DNA of 64,000 bases, from NCBI GenBank assembly GCA_945890485.1, contig CAMDCN010000003.1, positions 186,001 to 250,000 on the forward strand. Reading direction: 5' to 3'. The notes beneath the pieces are model-generated. The model was not told where the DNA came from. It saw only the letters and a list, made by a program, of their open reading frames with translations, and did no database searches. Position 1 is the first letter of the stretch; each line of letters starts with the position of its first letter. Below, one piece after another: positions 49,944 through 59,465 of this stretch. This DNA is from Candidatus Sulfopaludibacter sp. SbA3 (GTDB lineage Bacteria; Acidobacteriota; Terriglobia; Bryobacterales; Bryobacteraceae). A program made the position numbers and the translations under genes.

Positions 49944-52609
49944 GCTTTAGAAGGTTCGGGCCGCTCGGGATTGATCCCGAGTTCCTGAATCGCGGCTGCG
50001 GCGCGGCCGGCGTCGAACTTGCCATCGCGGGCGAGGCGGGCCAAAGTGGCGACCACGACATTCTCCGCATCCACTTCAAAGTGGCGGCGGAGATGTTCGC
50101 GATTGTCGGAGCGGCCGAAGCCGTCCGTGCCCAAAGTGACCAACCGGCCAGGCACCCAGGGGGCGATCTGGTCCGGCACGATCTTCATGTAGTCCGAAGC
50201 AGCAATAATCGGCAGGTCCGATTCGCCAACCACCGAATGCAGATAGCCCGTGCGCGGGGCCTCCGTCGGGTGGAGACGGTTCCAGCGCTCAGTTTCGAGC
50301 AGGTCGCGGCGCAGTTCGTTGTAGCTGGTGACGCTATAGACGTCCGTCGCCACGCCGTAGCGGTCCTGCAGGATCTGCGAGGCCTCGATGACCTCGTTCA
50401 GAATCGGTCCGGAGCCGAACAGCATCGCCTGCGGTCCTTCGCTGGCTTTCACGCGGTAGATGCCCTTCAGCACACCCTCGGCGATGTCCGTGCTCGGGAG
50501 CGGCGGGTGTGCGTAGTCGTCATTGCAGATGGCGAGGTAGTAGAAGCGGTCTTCGTTCAACTCGTACATCCGCTTAATGCCGTCCTGGATAATGATGGCC
50601 AGTTCGTAGGCGTAGGCGGGGTCGTAGCTATGGCAGGAGGGGACGGTCGAGGAGAGCACCAGGCTATGGCCGTCCTGATGCTGCAGGCCTTCGCCGGAGA
50701 GCGTCGTACGACCGGCGGTGGCGCCCATCAGGAAGCCCTTGCCACGGCTGTCCGCGAAGGCCCAAATGGAGTCGCCGACGCGCTGGAAGCCGAACATCGA
50801 GTAGTACGTGAAGAACGGAATCATGGGCACGCCGTAGTTTGCGTAAGCCGTACCGGCGGCGGTAAACGAACCCATGGAGCCGGCTTCCGTAATGCCCTCT
50901 TCGAGAATCTGGCCGTTGACCATCTCCTTGTAGAACAGGAAGATGTCGGAATCGTGCGGCGTGTAAAGCTGGCCCATGGGCGCATAGATGCCCACTTGGC
51001 GGAACAGCGACTCCATGCCGAAGGTACGCGCTTCGTCCGGGACGATGGGGACGATGTACTTGCCGAGATCGGCATCTTTAATCAGCGCGGTCAGGATGCG
51101 GACGAAGGCCATCGTCGTCGAAACGGCGCGGTCGCCGGAACCCTGGAGCGATTCCTTGAACAGTTCCAGTTGCGGGGCCTTGATCGTGATCGGCGCCGGG
51201 TTACGAGCCGGGACACTGCCGCCGAGGGCGGCGCGCCGCTCCCGCATGTAAACCATTTCCGGAGCGTCGTCGGCCGGCTTCAGCAACTGGCAGGATGTCG
51301 CCTGCTCATCGGTAAGCGGCAACTGGAAACGATCGCGGAAGTAGAGCAGCGACTGCTCTTCCAGCTTCTTCGCCTGGTGGGTGAAGTTGCGGCTCTCGCC
51401 GCCTTCGCCCATGCCGTAGCCCTTCACGGTCTTAGCGAGGATAACGGTCGGCTTGCCTTTGGTTTCAATGGCGCGGAGGTAGGCGTTGTAGACCTTCACC
51501 GGGTCGTGGCCGCCGCGGGAGAGCTTCCGCAACTGCTCGTCGGTATAGTCGACAACCATTGCAGCGGTTTCGGGATACTTGCCGAAGAAGTGCTCGCGGA
51601 CGTAGGCGCCGCCCTTGGCCTTGTACGCCTGGAACTCGCCGTCGACACATTCCGAGATCCGCTTCAGCAACATGCCGGAGTGGTCGCGGGCGAAGAGCTC
51701 GTCCCAGGGGCCGCCCCAAAGCAGTTTCACGACGTTCCAGCCGGCGCCGGCGAAGATGCCTTCGAGTTCCTTGACGATGTTGCCATTGCCACGGACCGGG
51801 CCGTCGAGGCGCTGCAGGTTGCAGTTGACGATGAAGATGAGATTGTCGAGCTTCTCGCGGACCGGGAGGCCGATGGCGCCGAGCGATTCGGGCTCGTCCA
51901 TTTCGCCGTCGCCGAGGTAGGCGAACACCTTGCGGTCGGTCTTCTCGATGAGGCCGCGATTCTCCAGGTAGCGCATAAAACGTGCCTGGTAGATGGAGTT
52001 CAGCGGGCCGAGGCCCATGGAGACGGTGGGGAACTGCCAGAAGTCTGGCATCAGCCAGGGGTGGGGGTAGGAGGAGAGGCCGGGGGTGTCGCGGAGTTCG
52101 TGCCGGAAGTTCGCCAGATTCTTTTCCTCCAGGCGTCCTTCCAAGAATGCTCGCGAGTACTGGCCGGGCGAGGCGTGACCTTGGAAATAGATCAGGTCGC
52201 CGGGTTGATCGCCAATCTTGGCGCGGTAGAAATGGTTCTGGGCCACTTCGATGAGCGTGGCCTGCGACTGAAATGTCGCGATGTGACCGCCGATACCGGC
52301 GTCATACTTGTTCGCCTTCACCACCATGGCCAAGGCATTCCAGCGGACTAGCGTCTCAATCCGGCGTTCGATTTCGCGGTCGCCAGGATAAGGAACCTCT
52401 TCTTCCGTGCTGATCGTATTGACGTAAGGCGTCTTGTAGCGCGCGATGGGCGCCGCGCCACTGATGGCCGCCTTGTTTAACAAACGTTCCAGGAGGAACT
52501 TGGCCCGGTCAGGCCCCTCCGCGTCAATAATCTGATCCAGCGCTTCCAGCCATTCGCTGGTTTCTACGGGGTTGAGGTCTTCGTGGGTTTCTGCCTTGGG
52601 TTTCAGCAT
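49940..52609 (-). CDS. aceE: Pyruvate dehydrogenase E1 component (homodimeric type)
   Basis: An 889-residue thiamine-diphosphate enzyme, the length of E. coli AceE, decarboxylating pyruvate for the pyruvate dehydrogenase complex. Family landmarks: GGHIATFQSQATLIEVAQNHF, IYFQGHASPGQYSRAFLEGR, PHPWLMPDFWQFPTVSMGLGP, the ThDP/Mg site YLGDGEMDEPES with NCNLQRLDGPVRGNG, and later KTVKGYGMGEGGESRNFTHQ. The N-terminal E2-docking tail is present. Neither E2 (aceF) nor E3 (lpd) is adjacent. A strong terminator lies directly after the stop. Confidence 0.97.
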   Translation of the reverse strand: MLKPKAETHEDLNPVETSEWLEALDQIIDAEGPDRAKFLLERLLNKAAISGAAPIARYKTPYVNTISTEEEVPYPGDREIERRIETLVRWNALAMVVKANKYDAGIGGHIATFQSQATLIEVAQNHFYRAKIGDQPGDLIYFQGHASPGQYSRAFLEGRLEEKNLANFRHELRDTPGLSSYPHPWLMPDFWQFPTVSMGLGPLNSIYQARFMRYLENRGLIEKTDRKVFAYLGDGEMDEPESLGAIGLPVREKLDNLIFIVNCNLQRLDGPVRGNGNIVKELEGIFAGAGWNVVKLLWGGPWDELFARDHSGMLLKRISECVDGEFQAYKAKGGAYVREHFFGKYPETAAMVVDYTDEQLRKLSRGGHDPVKVYNAYLRAIETKGKPTVILAKTVKGYGMGEGGESRNFTHQAKKLEEQSLLYFRDRFQLPLTDEQATSCQLLKPADDAPEMVYMRERRAALGGSVPARNPAPITIKAPQLELFKESLQGSGDRAVSTTMAFVRILTALIKDADLGKYIVPIVPDEARTFGMESLFRQVGIYAPMGQLYTPHDSDIFLFYKEMVNGQILEEGITEAGSMGSFTAAGTAYANYGVPMIPFFTYYSMFGFQRVGDSIWAFADSRGKGFLMGATAGRTTLSGEGLQHQDGHSLVLSSTVPSCHSYDPAYAYELAIIIQDGIKRMYELNEDRFYYLAICNDDYAHPPLPSTDIAEGVLKGIYRVKASEGPQAMLFGSGPILNEVIEASQILQDRYGVATDVYSVTSYNELRRDLLETERWNRLHPTEAPRTGYLHSVVGESDLPIIAASDYMKIVPDQIAPWVPGRLVTLGTDGFGRSDNREHLRRHFEVDAENVVVATLARLARDGKFDAGRAAAAIQELGINPERPEPSKA

Positions 52610-52656
52610 GGTATGAAGGGTGCGGTAACCCTTCCATTCTATCTGAAATCAGAAAT

Positions 52657-52686
52657 GCCCACTCCCGCTTTTTGGCGGGAGTGGGC
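52657..52686 (-). terminator. Terminator of the tonB-like gene
   Basis: GCCCACTCCCGC (52657-52668) and GCGGGAGTGGGC (52675-52686) form a perfect 12-bp stem with a 6-nt loop 36 bp after the tonB-like stop. On the minus strand it is followed by ATTTCTGATTT. It insulates aceE from the tonB-like gene. Confidence 0.7.
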
Positions 52687-52721
52687 CTCTTTCACTGGAG
52701 ACCGCTTCGGAGGAGAGCGGT

Positions 52722-53738
52722 TTACAGGAGCCTGAAGTTGACCTCGACGGTAGCGGCCACCGGGACGGGCTTGCCGTCTTTGAATCCGGGGCGGAAGCGC
52801 CACTTCTGAACCGCTTCAATCGCTTTCTCGTCAAGTCCGAGACCGAGGGGACGAACCACGCGCAACTGTTGCGGTTGGCCCTTCTCATCCACGACCACAT
52901 ACAAAACCACGGTGCCTTGGAATTTGGCCTTCCGAGCCTCTTCCGAATACTCTGGCTCTACTTTCGAGAGCAGAGAAGGAGCGGAAACACCGCCGCCAAT
53001 CCGGTAAACGCCGCCGCCCATCCCACCACCGGATCCCGGTCCAACACCGGCGCCGGAGCCGGAACCAACGCCGCCGCCCTTACCGGAACCAATCCCTGCT
53101 CCCGAACCAGGGCCGTTCGACGGAATCTTACCCATCGCAAACGGATCGCCGATATTGGTCAAGGCAACCTGCGGAATTGGAGCGTCGGCTTGCAGAACAA
53201 TCGTAGGTTCCATCACCAGTTTCGGCTGATTCTGAATCGGCTCGGCTGTCGGAGGCACGTACTGTTTCGGCGCAATCTTCGGCAGCTTGCCTTTCGTTTG
53301 CGGCAGCGGATTCAGGTTGCCGCCACCACCACCACCACCCATCGTGACGTTTTTCGGTGGAGCGGGGGGGATGTACGGAGCCAGGTCGGTCGGCATAAAC
53401 AACGCCGTGTCCTTCACCGCCTGAATCACCGCTTTGTTCGTGCCGAGCCACAACACCAACCCGATGATCACGCCGTGCACGAGCATCGAGTACAGGCCAG
53501 ACTTCTTTTCGTTGCCCGAAGTCGCGCCCCAGATATCCTTCACCATCACCGGCTTCGAGGTCACCTCGAGCGGCGGAAGCTGTGGAGGTTGGAACAGATC
53601 TTTAATGTTCTGAACAAACTCGTGACGCCACGAAACTTCAGGGGTCAGCAGCCGCGACAAATGCAAATCGTCTTGGTCGGGAGGCGGAGAAAAGGAGCGA
53701 TTGTTGTCGGTCGGTGGTGGAGTTGGAATGGTCGCCAT
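52722..53738 (-). CDS. TonB family energy-transducing protein
   Basis: A 338-residue protein with a cytoplasmic N-terminal segment of about 80 residues, one TM helix near 84-100 (MLVHGVIIGLVLWLG), a Pro-rich stretch, a long Gly/Ser-rich linker (GSGAGIGSGKGGGVGSGSGA and similar, about residues 210-248) and a TonB C-terminal domain (VEPEYSEEARKAKFQGTVVL, then AIEAVQKWRFRPGFKDG). Most TonB proteins start with the TM helix; the extra cytoplasmic part is common in Acidobacteria. No exbB/exbD genes are adjacent. A terminator follows the gene. Confidence 0.88.
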   Translation of the reverse strand: MATIPTPPPTDNNRSFSPPPDQDDLHLSRLLTPEVSWRHEFVQNIKDLFQPPQLPPLEVTSKPVMVKDIWGATSGNEKKSGLYSMLVHGVIIGLVLWLGTNKAVIQAVKDTALFMPTDLAPYIPPAPPKNVTMGGGGGGGNLNPLPQTKGKLPKIAPKQYVPPTAEPIQNQPKLVMEPTIVLQADAPIPQVALTNIGDPFAMGKIPSNGPGSGAGIGSGKGGGVGSGSGAGVGPGSGGGMGGGVYRIGGGVSAPSLLSKVEPEYSEEARKAKFQGTVVLYVVVDEKGQPQQLRVVRPLGLGLDEKAIEAVQKWRFRPGFKDGKPVPVAATVEVNFRLL

Positions 53739-53843
53739 CGTTCTTTATCCTGTCCCCTTGCAACTCTAGACGATTGACAGGCAGGCAAGGTTGCAGTTTT
53801 CGGAATGTTTAACCTTACCAGCTATGAAAAAGTGTATCACGCA

Positions 53844-55856
53844 CTAGTGCAATAACCCGGAACGCTGCAGGAGCGCCTGCGGATCGGGATCGCGACCCAT
53901 GAAATTGCGGTACAGCTGTGCCGGATCTTCACTGTCCCCTTTCGCGAGGATCTGATGGCGGAAGTCCCGGCCCGCTTCCGGATTGAAGACGCCGTCGGAC
54001 CGGAACCGGCTGAACGCGTCGGCGTCGAGCACCTCGGCCCACTTGTAAGAGTAGTAGCCGCCAGCATAACCCACTGGATTTGCAAACAGATGGGTGAATG
54101 AATTGATCATGGCGTGCTGGGCCGGCAGCGGAGCGGCGGAGAACTGGTCGAGCAGGTTCCGGCTAAACGTCACCACGTCGCCATCCGTGTCGGGGCTGTA
54201 GGTCGTATGCAGCGCGAGGTCGACGATGCCGAAGCTCAACTGCCGCATCTGGGCGTTCGCGGCCCGGAAGGTCCGGGCACGTTTCATTTTGTTAAATAAA
54301 TCCTCGGGGATCGCCTCACCGGTCTCAAAGTGCCGGGCGAACAGATCGAGCGCTTCCCGCTCCCAGCACCAGTTCTCCATGATCTGGCTCGGCAGCTCGA
54401 CAAAATCCCAGGCGACGTTGGTGCCCGCCATGCTGCGCAGGGGCACTCGCGTCAAGCAATGGTGGAGCAAGTGGCCGAACTCATGGAACACGGTTTCGAC
54501 GTCCCGATGGGTCAGGAGGGCCGGCTGATCGCCGAGAGGCCGGGTGAGGTTACCACAGACAAGGCCAAGATGTGGGTCCCAGCCATCGCCACGGGGCAGG
54601 CCAGTGAGGAAGGAGTCCATCCACGCTCCCCCGCGCTTGTTTTCGCGAGGATAAAAGTCGGAGTAGAAGCTGCCCAAATGATGGCTGGTGGCCTCGTCAC
54701 GGATGGCGTAGGTCTTGACCTCGGGGTGCCACACCGGCACGCCGGTCACTTCCGTGACGGTGATGCCAAACAGCCGGCGGCAGACTTCAAAGAGCCCGGC
54801 CATGACCTGGGGCAGCGCGAAATAGGGGCGGAGTTCTTCTTCGTCGAAATCGTAGAGGGCGACCCGTTGCTTTTCAGCCCAGTAGGCGATGTCCCAAGCT
54901 CCCAGGGCCTGGCCCGCGAAGGCGGCGAGCTGCTGATTCTCAGCCGCAAAGAATGGCTTCGTTTTGTCGTGGAGGTCCTCGAGAAACGCCCGGGCGGCGG
55001 CGCCGGTCTTGGCCATCCGCTCCACCAGGACGAGGTCGGCGAAATTGGCGAAGCCAAGCAGTTTCGCCTTCTCCTGGCGGAGTTCGAGGATTTTCGTCGT
55101 CAGGGTCCGGTTATTGTGTTCCCCGGAGGAGGCGCGCGTCGCGTAGGCCCGGTAGATGGTTTCGCGAACGGCGCGGTCGTCGAGGTAAGTCATCACGGCG
55201 ACGTAGCTAGGCTGCTGGAGGGTGAACCGCCAGCCGGGTTGCCCTTTCGCCTCCGCACTTTGCCGGGCGGCGGCGCGGGCGCTGGGCGGCAGGCCGGCGA
55301 GTTGGGCTTCCTCTGTCAGGTAGAGTTCGTACGCGTTCGTCGAGTCGAGAACGTTCTCCGAGTACTTCGTCGTCAGGTGAGCGAGTTCGATGTCGATGGC
55401 TTCCGAGCGCTTTTTCCCCGCCTCATCAAGGTCGGCGCCGGCGCGGCGGAAAGCGTCCATGGTCTTGGTGAAATTGCGCTGATGGATGCCGGATAGGGCG
55501 GCCGCTTTCGGAGTGGCGGCGAACTCCTTCAGGGCGCTCCAAAGCCCAGCGTTCAGCGGGATGGAGGAGTAGAAGGCGCTGGCTTCGGGCTGAATCGCGT
55601 TGAAGGCTTCGCGGAGCTCCTGCGTCGTCGCGACGGTTTCGAGGTGACGAACGATGTTCAGAGCGACGTCGAGCGGTTCGGTCGCATGGTCGAGAGCGAG
55701 CAGAGTGTTCTCGTAGGTGCGCGGGGCAGGCGCATTCACCACCGCTTCGATGGCGGCTTGCGCCCGGCCGATCAGTTCGCGGATGCCAGGCACGACGTGG
55801 GCGGCTTCAATCTGGTCGAACGGGATCGCAAAGGGTATAGAAAGGAGGGGATTCAT
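53844..55856 (-). CDS. M3 family oligopeptidase (oligopeptidase A-like)
   Basis: A 670-residue zinc metallopeptidase of the thimet oligopeptidase/PrlC group that degrades short peptides in the cytoplasm. The active site is [13 protein letters not shown] near residue 455, with the third zinc ligand Glu in [37 protein letters not shown] and the C-terminal [26 protein letters not shown] are standard. No signal peptide. A GGAGAG ribosome site precedes ATG 55856. It lies 17 bp downstream of the PhyH gene on the same strand. Confidence 0.95.
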   Translation of the reverse strand: MNPLLSIPFAIPFDQIEAAHVVPGIRELIGRAQAAIEAVVNAPAPRTYENTLLALDHATEPLDVALNIVRHLETVATTQELREAFNAIQPEASAFYSSIPLNAGLWSALKEFAATPKAAALSGIHQRNFTKTMDAFRRAGADLDEAGKKRSEAIDIELAHLTTKYSENVLDSTNAYELYLTEEAQLAGLPPSARAAARQSAEAKGQPGWRFTLQQPSYVAVMTYLDDRAVRETIYRAYATRASSGEHNNRTLTTKILELRQEKAKLLGFANFADLVLVERMAKTGAAARAFLEDLHDKTKPFFAAENQQLAAFAGQALGAWDIAYWAEKQRVALYDFDEEELRPYFALPQVMAGLFEVCRRLFGITVTEVTGVPVWHPEVKTYAIRDEATSHHLGSFYSDFYPRENKRGGAWMDSFLTGLPRGDGWDPHLGLVCGNLTRPLGDQPALLTHRDVETVFHEFGHLLHHCLTRVPLRSMAGTNVAWDFVELPSQIMENWCWEREALDLFARHFETGEAIPEDLFNKMKRARTFRAANAQMRQLSFGIVDLALHTTYSPDTDGDVVTFSRNLLDQFSAAPLPAQHAMINSFTHLFANPVGYAGGYYSYKWAEVLDADAFSRFRSDGVFNPEAGRDFRHQILAKGDSEDPAQLYRNFMGRDPDPQALLQRSGLLH

Positions 55857-55873
55857 CGGCTCTCCCCTTTAGG

Positions 55874-56626
55874 TTAGCGGAGAAAACCGGACTTCCCGCT
55901 GCCAGTCGAGCTGAGTTCATCGTTGCGTGGGTCGTCGATGGCCAGGATGCGGCGCAATTCCGGGGAGAGCGCGGCAAGGGTTTCCGGGCGGAGAAGCCGT
56001 TTCTGATACTGCTGCTGGGGGTGATCGCCGCGGACGAAAAAGCCGTGGAGCGAACGGCGGGGATGATCCGTATGGTTGGCCGTGCCACCGTGCCAGCAGT
56101 GGGCGTTCATGAAAATGACGTCCCCGGCGCGGCCGAGGATAATGGTTTCGTCCGGGTGGGAGGGCGGTGGCAAAGTACCCGCGCGATGGGAACCCGGAAC
56201 GGCACGGGTGGGGCCGTTGTCGGGCGTGAAGTCGTCGAGCATCCAGACGGAGTTGAAGACGGCATAGCCTTTTTCGTCCGGGAGCAGACCCATGTCGCAG
56301 TGCAGCGGTTGAGCGGAGTCCGCATGCGGCTCGGCGGCGCGGTAGTTCAGGCTCGAAAGTTTCCAATCCGGGCCGAGAACCAATTCGGCGGCGGCCAGGA
56401 GTTCCGGGTGGGAGACGACGCGCCGGAAAGTCTCGCCCTTGTCGACGAGGTTGGCCAGGCGTTGCGAATTGGCTTCCTTCCGGAACTCGGCGCCGGCGTT
56501 TTCGCCTTCGATTTCCATGCGCTCGGCGACGGCGGCGCGGAGCTCTGCGAGCCAGGCGGGGTCGATCATTTGGGGGATGATCGTGTACCCTTGTTCCTGC
56601 AACTCCTGAATATTTTCGGGTGTCAC
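55874..56626 (-). CDS. Phytanoyl-CoA dioxygenase (PhyH) family protein
   Basis: A 250-residue Fe(II)/2-oxoglutarate-dependent oxygenase. The metal triad is visible as His and Asp in LHCDMG (preceded by HADSAQP) and a distal His in MNAHCWHGGTANHTD; the 2-oxoglutarate-binding Arg is in HPRRSLHGFF. DNGPTRAVPGSHR is the conserved mid-domain motif. The family hydroxylates small molecules; the substrate is not known. GTG 56626 is chosen; an upstream TTG at 56644 collides with the divergent waaF start. Only 17 bp separate the two divergent starts, so promoters must overlap the coding ends. Confidence 0.87.
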   Translation of the reverse strand: MTPENIQELQEQGYTIIPQMIDPAWLAELRAAVAERMEIEGENAGAEFRKEANSQRLANLVDKGETFRRVVSHPELLAAAELVLGPDWKLSSLNYRAAEPHADSAQPLHCDMGLLPDEKGYAVFNSVWMLDDFTPDNGPTRAVPGSHRAGTLPPPSHPDETIILGRAGDVIFMNAHCWHGGTANHTDHPRRSLHGFFVRGDHPQQQYQKRLLRPETLAALSPELRRILAIDDPRNDELSSTGSGKSGFLR

Positions 56627-56643
56627 GCCGCGATTGTACCGCA

Positions 56644-57675
56644 ATGAAATTTGGCCGAATTCTGATCCGCGCGACGAACTGGGTGGGCGATGCCGTCATG
56701 GCGGTGCCGGCGCTCGAACAGATACGGGCACGCTTCCCGGAGGCTCATATCGCGATGCTGGCGCGGCCGTGGGTCAGCGGACTCTATGACAAGTCGCTGA
56801 TCGACGAGATCATTCCCTACACGGCCGCCAAAGGCTGGAAGGATCTGCGGGGCAAGTGGGAGTTGGCCCAGCGGCTGCGCGCGATGCGGTTCGATGCGGC
56901 GATTCTGCAGCAGAACGCGTTCGAGGCGGCGTCGATTGTCTGGTTGGCTCGAATTCCGGTCCGGATTGGCTACTGCCGCGATGGCCGGGGGCTCCTGCTG
57001 TCGGATCCGATTGCCGTTCCGAAGCCCGGGGAGATTCCGAACCATCAACGCTTTTATTATTTGGAGATGTTGCGGCGGGCCGGGCTGATTGAGGAACTGC
57101 CTCAGTCGGAGGCCATCCGCCTGCCGGGGATTCCGTATCTCCAAAAAGCGGGTGTCAAGAAGTTGCCGGGCGCCTGGATCGGGGTTTCGCCGGGGGCCGC
57201 CTATGGCACCGCGAAACGGTGGCTGCCGGATCGCTTCGCCGAGGCCGGGATCCGGGTGGCGCGCGAGTTGTCGGCGAAGGTCGCGGTGTTTGGCTCGCCC
57301 GATGAGAAGGCTCTCTGCGAAGGCATCGCGGCCCAGGTGCGGGAGGCCGGCCTGGAGGCCGTGAGCTTCGCCGGGGATACCAGCCTATTGGAGTTCGTTG
57401 AAATGGCGTCGGTTTGCCGGGCGTTTCTGACGAACGATTCGGGCGCCATGCATGTGGCCAGCGCGTTGGGGGTGCCGACGGTGTCGGTCTTCGGCGCGAC
57501 GGACCATGTGGCGACGGGGCCCACCGGGCCGTTGGCCAAGGTCATTCGGGAGCAGGTGGAATGCAGCCCGTGTCTGTTGCGGGAATGCCCGATCGATCAC
57601 CGGTGTATGAAAGCTGTGCCGGCGGACCGCGTAGCGGCCGAAGTTTTGGAATTGGTGCAGATCGCGCGACAATAA
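56644..57675 (+). CDS. waaF: Lipopolysaccharide heptosyltransferase II (GT9)
   Basis: A 343-residue GT9 enzyme adding the second heptose to LPS inner core. RILIRATNWVGDAVMAVPALEQI is the classical WaaF start. ARIPVRIGYCRDGRGLLL, SPGAAYGTAKRWLPDRFA and TNDSGAMHVASALGVPTVSVFGATDH cover the acceptor and nucleotide-sugar parts; CSPCLLRECPIDHRCM gives the Cys-rich end typical of WaaF. It starts an LPS-core cluster with a nucleotidyltransferase-like gene (9 bp gap), a second GT9 and a methyltransferase. The presence of heptosyltransferases supports a Gram-negative envelope. Confidence 0.93.
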   Translation: MKFGRILIRATNWVGDAVMAVPALEQIRARFPEAHIAMLARPWVSGLYDKSLIDEIIPYTAAKGWKDLRGKWELAQRLRAMRFDAAILQQNAFEAASIVWLARIPVRIGYCRDGRGLLLSDPIAVPKPGEIPNHQRFYYLEMLRRAGLIEELPQSEAIRLPGIPYLQKAGVKKLPGAWIGVSPGAAYGTAKRWLPDRFAEAGIRVARELSAKVAVFGSPDEKALCEGIAAQVREAGLEAVSFAGDTSLLEFVEMASVCRAFLTNDSGAMHVASALGVPTVSVFGATDHVATGPTGPLAKVIREQVECSPCLLRECPIDHRCMKAVPADRVAAEVLELVQIARQ

Positions 57676-57684
57676 GGGGCTGGC

Positions 57685-58065
57685 ATGGTGGATACCCGGA
57701 CCAAAATCATTGCATTGGACGAGATGCGCGAACGGCTGCTCGCGCCGGCCCCGCCGCGGGCGCTGGTGATCGGTCATTTTGATCCAGTGGTTTATACGAA
57801 CGTCGAGCGGATGCTGGAGTTGGCGGCCGAGTACGGGCCGCTGGCGGTCTGTGTGACGTCCCCGGCGGATCCCTTACTCCCCGCGCGGGCACGGGCGGAG
57901 TTGGCCGCGGCGCTGGATTGTACGGAGTTTGTGACCGTGGCGGACCATGCCGAGACGGCCATTTTGACGGGCATCCCTGGGTTGACCGTGGTCGACGAGA
58001 CGCACGACGATTTGCGGCGCCGGGACGCGCTGATGGCGCTCGTGCGCGAGCGGCAGAAAGCGTAG
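57685..58065 (+). CDS. Degenerate nucleotidyltransferase-like protein (HldE C-terminal type)
   Basis: A 126-residue protein: ALVIGHFDPVVYTNVERMLELAAE matches the opening of the cytidylyl/adenylyltransferase fold (G-x-FDP-h..GH in active enzymes). The second signature, HxGH, is missing: VYTNVE stands in its place. The rest gives LTVVDETHDDLRRRDALMALV. Bacterial heptose synthesis needs an HldE-type adenylyltransferase, and the gene sits between two heptosyltransferase genes, so descent from such a domain is plausible. Loss of the active-site histidines suggests a binding or structural role. The assignment is inference from motif and context. Confidence 0.5.
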   Translation: MVDTRTKIIALDEMRERLLAPAPPRALVIGHFDPVVYTNVERMLELAAEYGPLAVCVTSPADPLLPARARAELAAALDCTEFVTVADHAETAILTGIPGLTVVDETHDDLRRRDALMALVRERQKA

Positions 58066-58071
58066 GCAGCG

Positions 58072-58953
58072 GTGCGGGTTCTGGTGATCCGGCTGGGAGC
58101 CTTCGGCGACGTGCTGCATGCGATGCCGGCGGCGACGGCCCTTGTGCGGGCCGGGATGGACGTGACCTGGGTCGTCGACCGCAAGTGGGCGCCATTGTTG
58201 ACGGCCTGTCCGGTGCGGACGGTGGCATTTAACCGGCGGGACTTCGGCGATGTGCGGAGAGTGGTGGCCGAGTTGCGCGCGGCGCGGTTTGCCGCGGCTT
58301 ACGATTTGCAGGGGTTGATCAAGTCGGCGGTCCTGGGCTGGCTGAGCGGGGCGCCCAGGCGGGTTGGGTTTGTTTCGTCCTATTTGCGCGAGCGCACGGC
58401 GGGCTGGTTCTATACCGAACGCGTGGACCCACGGGGGACGCACGTTGTGGAGCATACGTTGTCGCTGGTGGGCCTGACGGGCGGCGAGTTTCCGCTGCCA
58501 GAAGGGGAGCCGGTGCCAGACCTGCCCGAGGGGCCGTTTGTGCTGGCGAGCGACCGGGCCGGCTGGCGGGCGAAGGAGTGGCCGGGGGAGAACTACGCCG
58601 CACTGGCCGAGCGATTGCCGGTTCCGCTAGTGATGAACCGGCCGGAGTGGAGCCTGCCGCAGTTGATCTTCGCCACGCGGCGAGCCGCAGCGGTGTTAGG
58701 GCTCGACAGCGGGCCGATGCACCTGGCGGCGGCGCTCGGAAAGCCAGGCGTTGCGCTGTTCGGCCCGACCTCGCCCGAACGGAATGGCCCCTACGGCGGT
58801 ACCATCACCGTGTTGCGCGCTCCGGACGCCGAGACGACTTACAAAAGAACGCAGGAGATACCCGCTTCGATGCGCGCCCTATCCGTGGACGCGGTGTTCG
58901 CAGCTTTGGAACGATGCCTCGATACCTCTTCCCGAAACCCTACGCGGATTTAG
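58072..58953 (+). CDS. Heptosyltransferase-like GT9 glycosyltransferase (WaaC-like)
   Basis: A 293-residue GT9 enzyme. VLVIRLGAFGDVLHAMPAATALV is the family start; AAYDLQGLIKSAVLGWLSGAPRRVGF, KEWPGENYAALAERL and LGLDSGPMHLAAALGKPGVALFGPTSPE cover the sugar-nucleotide site. It resembles heptosyltransferase I (WaaC), though shorter than the E. coli enzyme (~320). GTG 58072 lies 6 bp after the previous stop. The last 40 bp overlap the following methyltransferase gene. Confidence 0.85.
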   Translation: MRVLVIRLGAFGDVLHAMPAATALVRAGMDVTWVVDRKWAPLLTACPVRTVAFNRRDFGDVRRVVAELRAARFAAAYDLQGLIKSAVLGWLSGAPRRVGFVSSYLRERTAGWFYTERVDPRGTHVVEHTLSLVGLTGGEFPLPEGEPVPDLPEGPFVLASDRAGWRAKEWPGENYAALAERLPVPLVMNRPEWSLPQLIFATRRAAAVLGLDSGPMHLAAALGKPGVALFGPTSPERNGPYGGTITVLRAPDAETTYKRTQEIPASMRALSVDAVFAALERCLDTSSRNPTRI

Positions 58954-59465
58954 TGGCCCGCATGCGGGTGCCCAGCGGGTTTCTGCTGGTGGCCGCCTTT
59001 GGGTGGTTCGCGACGCCGACCGTGGCGACTCTGCTCTATGGGGTACCCGTGTCCCTGGCCGGGCTGGCGCTGCGGGCCTGGGCGGCGGGGCACCTCGAAA
59101 AGAACCAGAAGCTGGTGGCGAGCGGGCCGTACCGGTTCCATCGGAATCCGCTCTACGCCGGCACGTTGATTACGGCGCTGGGGCTGGCGGTGGCGGCCGG
59201 GCGCTGGGAGTTGGCGGTGCTGTTTGCCGCGGTGTTTCTGCTGGTCTACCTGCCGGTGATGGAGCTCGAAGAACAGCATCTGCGGGGACTCTTCCCCGAC
59301 TACGCCACCTACGCCGACCGCGTCCCGCTGCTGATTCCGCGTTTTCCCGGGCTTCCGCACACGGCGCCGTTCCGAGGCTGGCTGTACCAGAAAAATCAAG
59401 AGTATCAGGCGCTTTTCGGCTTCTTGGTGGGCTTGGCCTACCTGACGTGGAAGGCTATGGCTTGA
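58914..59465 (+). CDS. ICMT-like membrane methyltransferase
   Basis: A 183-residue membrane protein of the isoprenylcysteine carboxyl methyltransferase / phospholipid methyltransferase type. About four hydrophobic helices are seen, and the SAM-binding block LVASGPYRFHRNPLYAGTLI with the later MELEEQHLRGLFPDYATYADRVPLLIP matches the family, including the conserved RxHPxY-like RFHRNPLY and the EE pair. ATG 58914 (MPRYLFPKPYADLV) lies inside the preceding GT9 gene in another frame. Substrate unknown; placement in the LPS-core cluster hints at an envelope lipid or glycan. Confidence 0.82.
   Translation: MPRYLFPKPYADLVARMRVPSGFLLVAAFGWFATPTVATLLYGVPVSLAGLALRAWAAGHLEKNQKLVASGPYRFHRNPLYAGTLITALGLAVAAGRWELAVLFAAVFLLVYLPVMELEEQHLRGLFPDYATYADRVPLLIPRFPGLPHTAPFRGWLYQKNQEYQALFGFLVGLAYLTWKAMA

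Noticed and set aside
49757-52351. Plus-strand reading frame of 864 codons
   Set aside because: Antisense shadow of aceE. High GC keeps stops rare in the opposite frame; no motifs or ribosome site.
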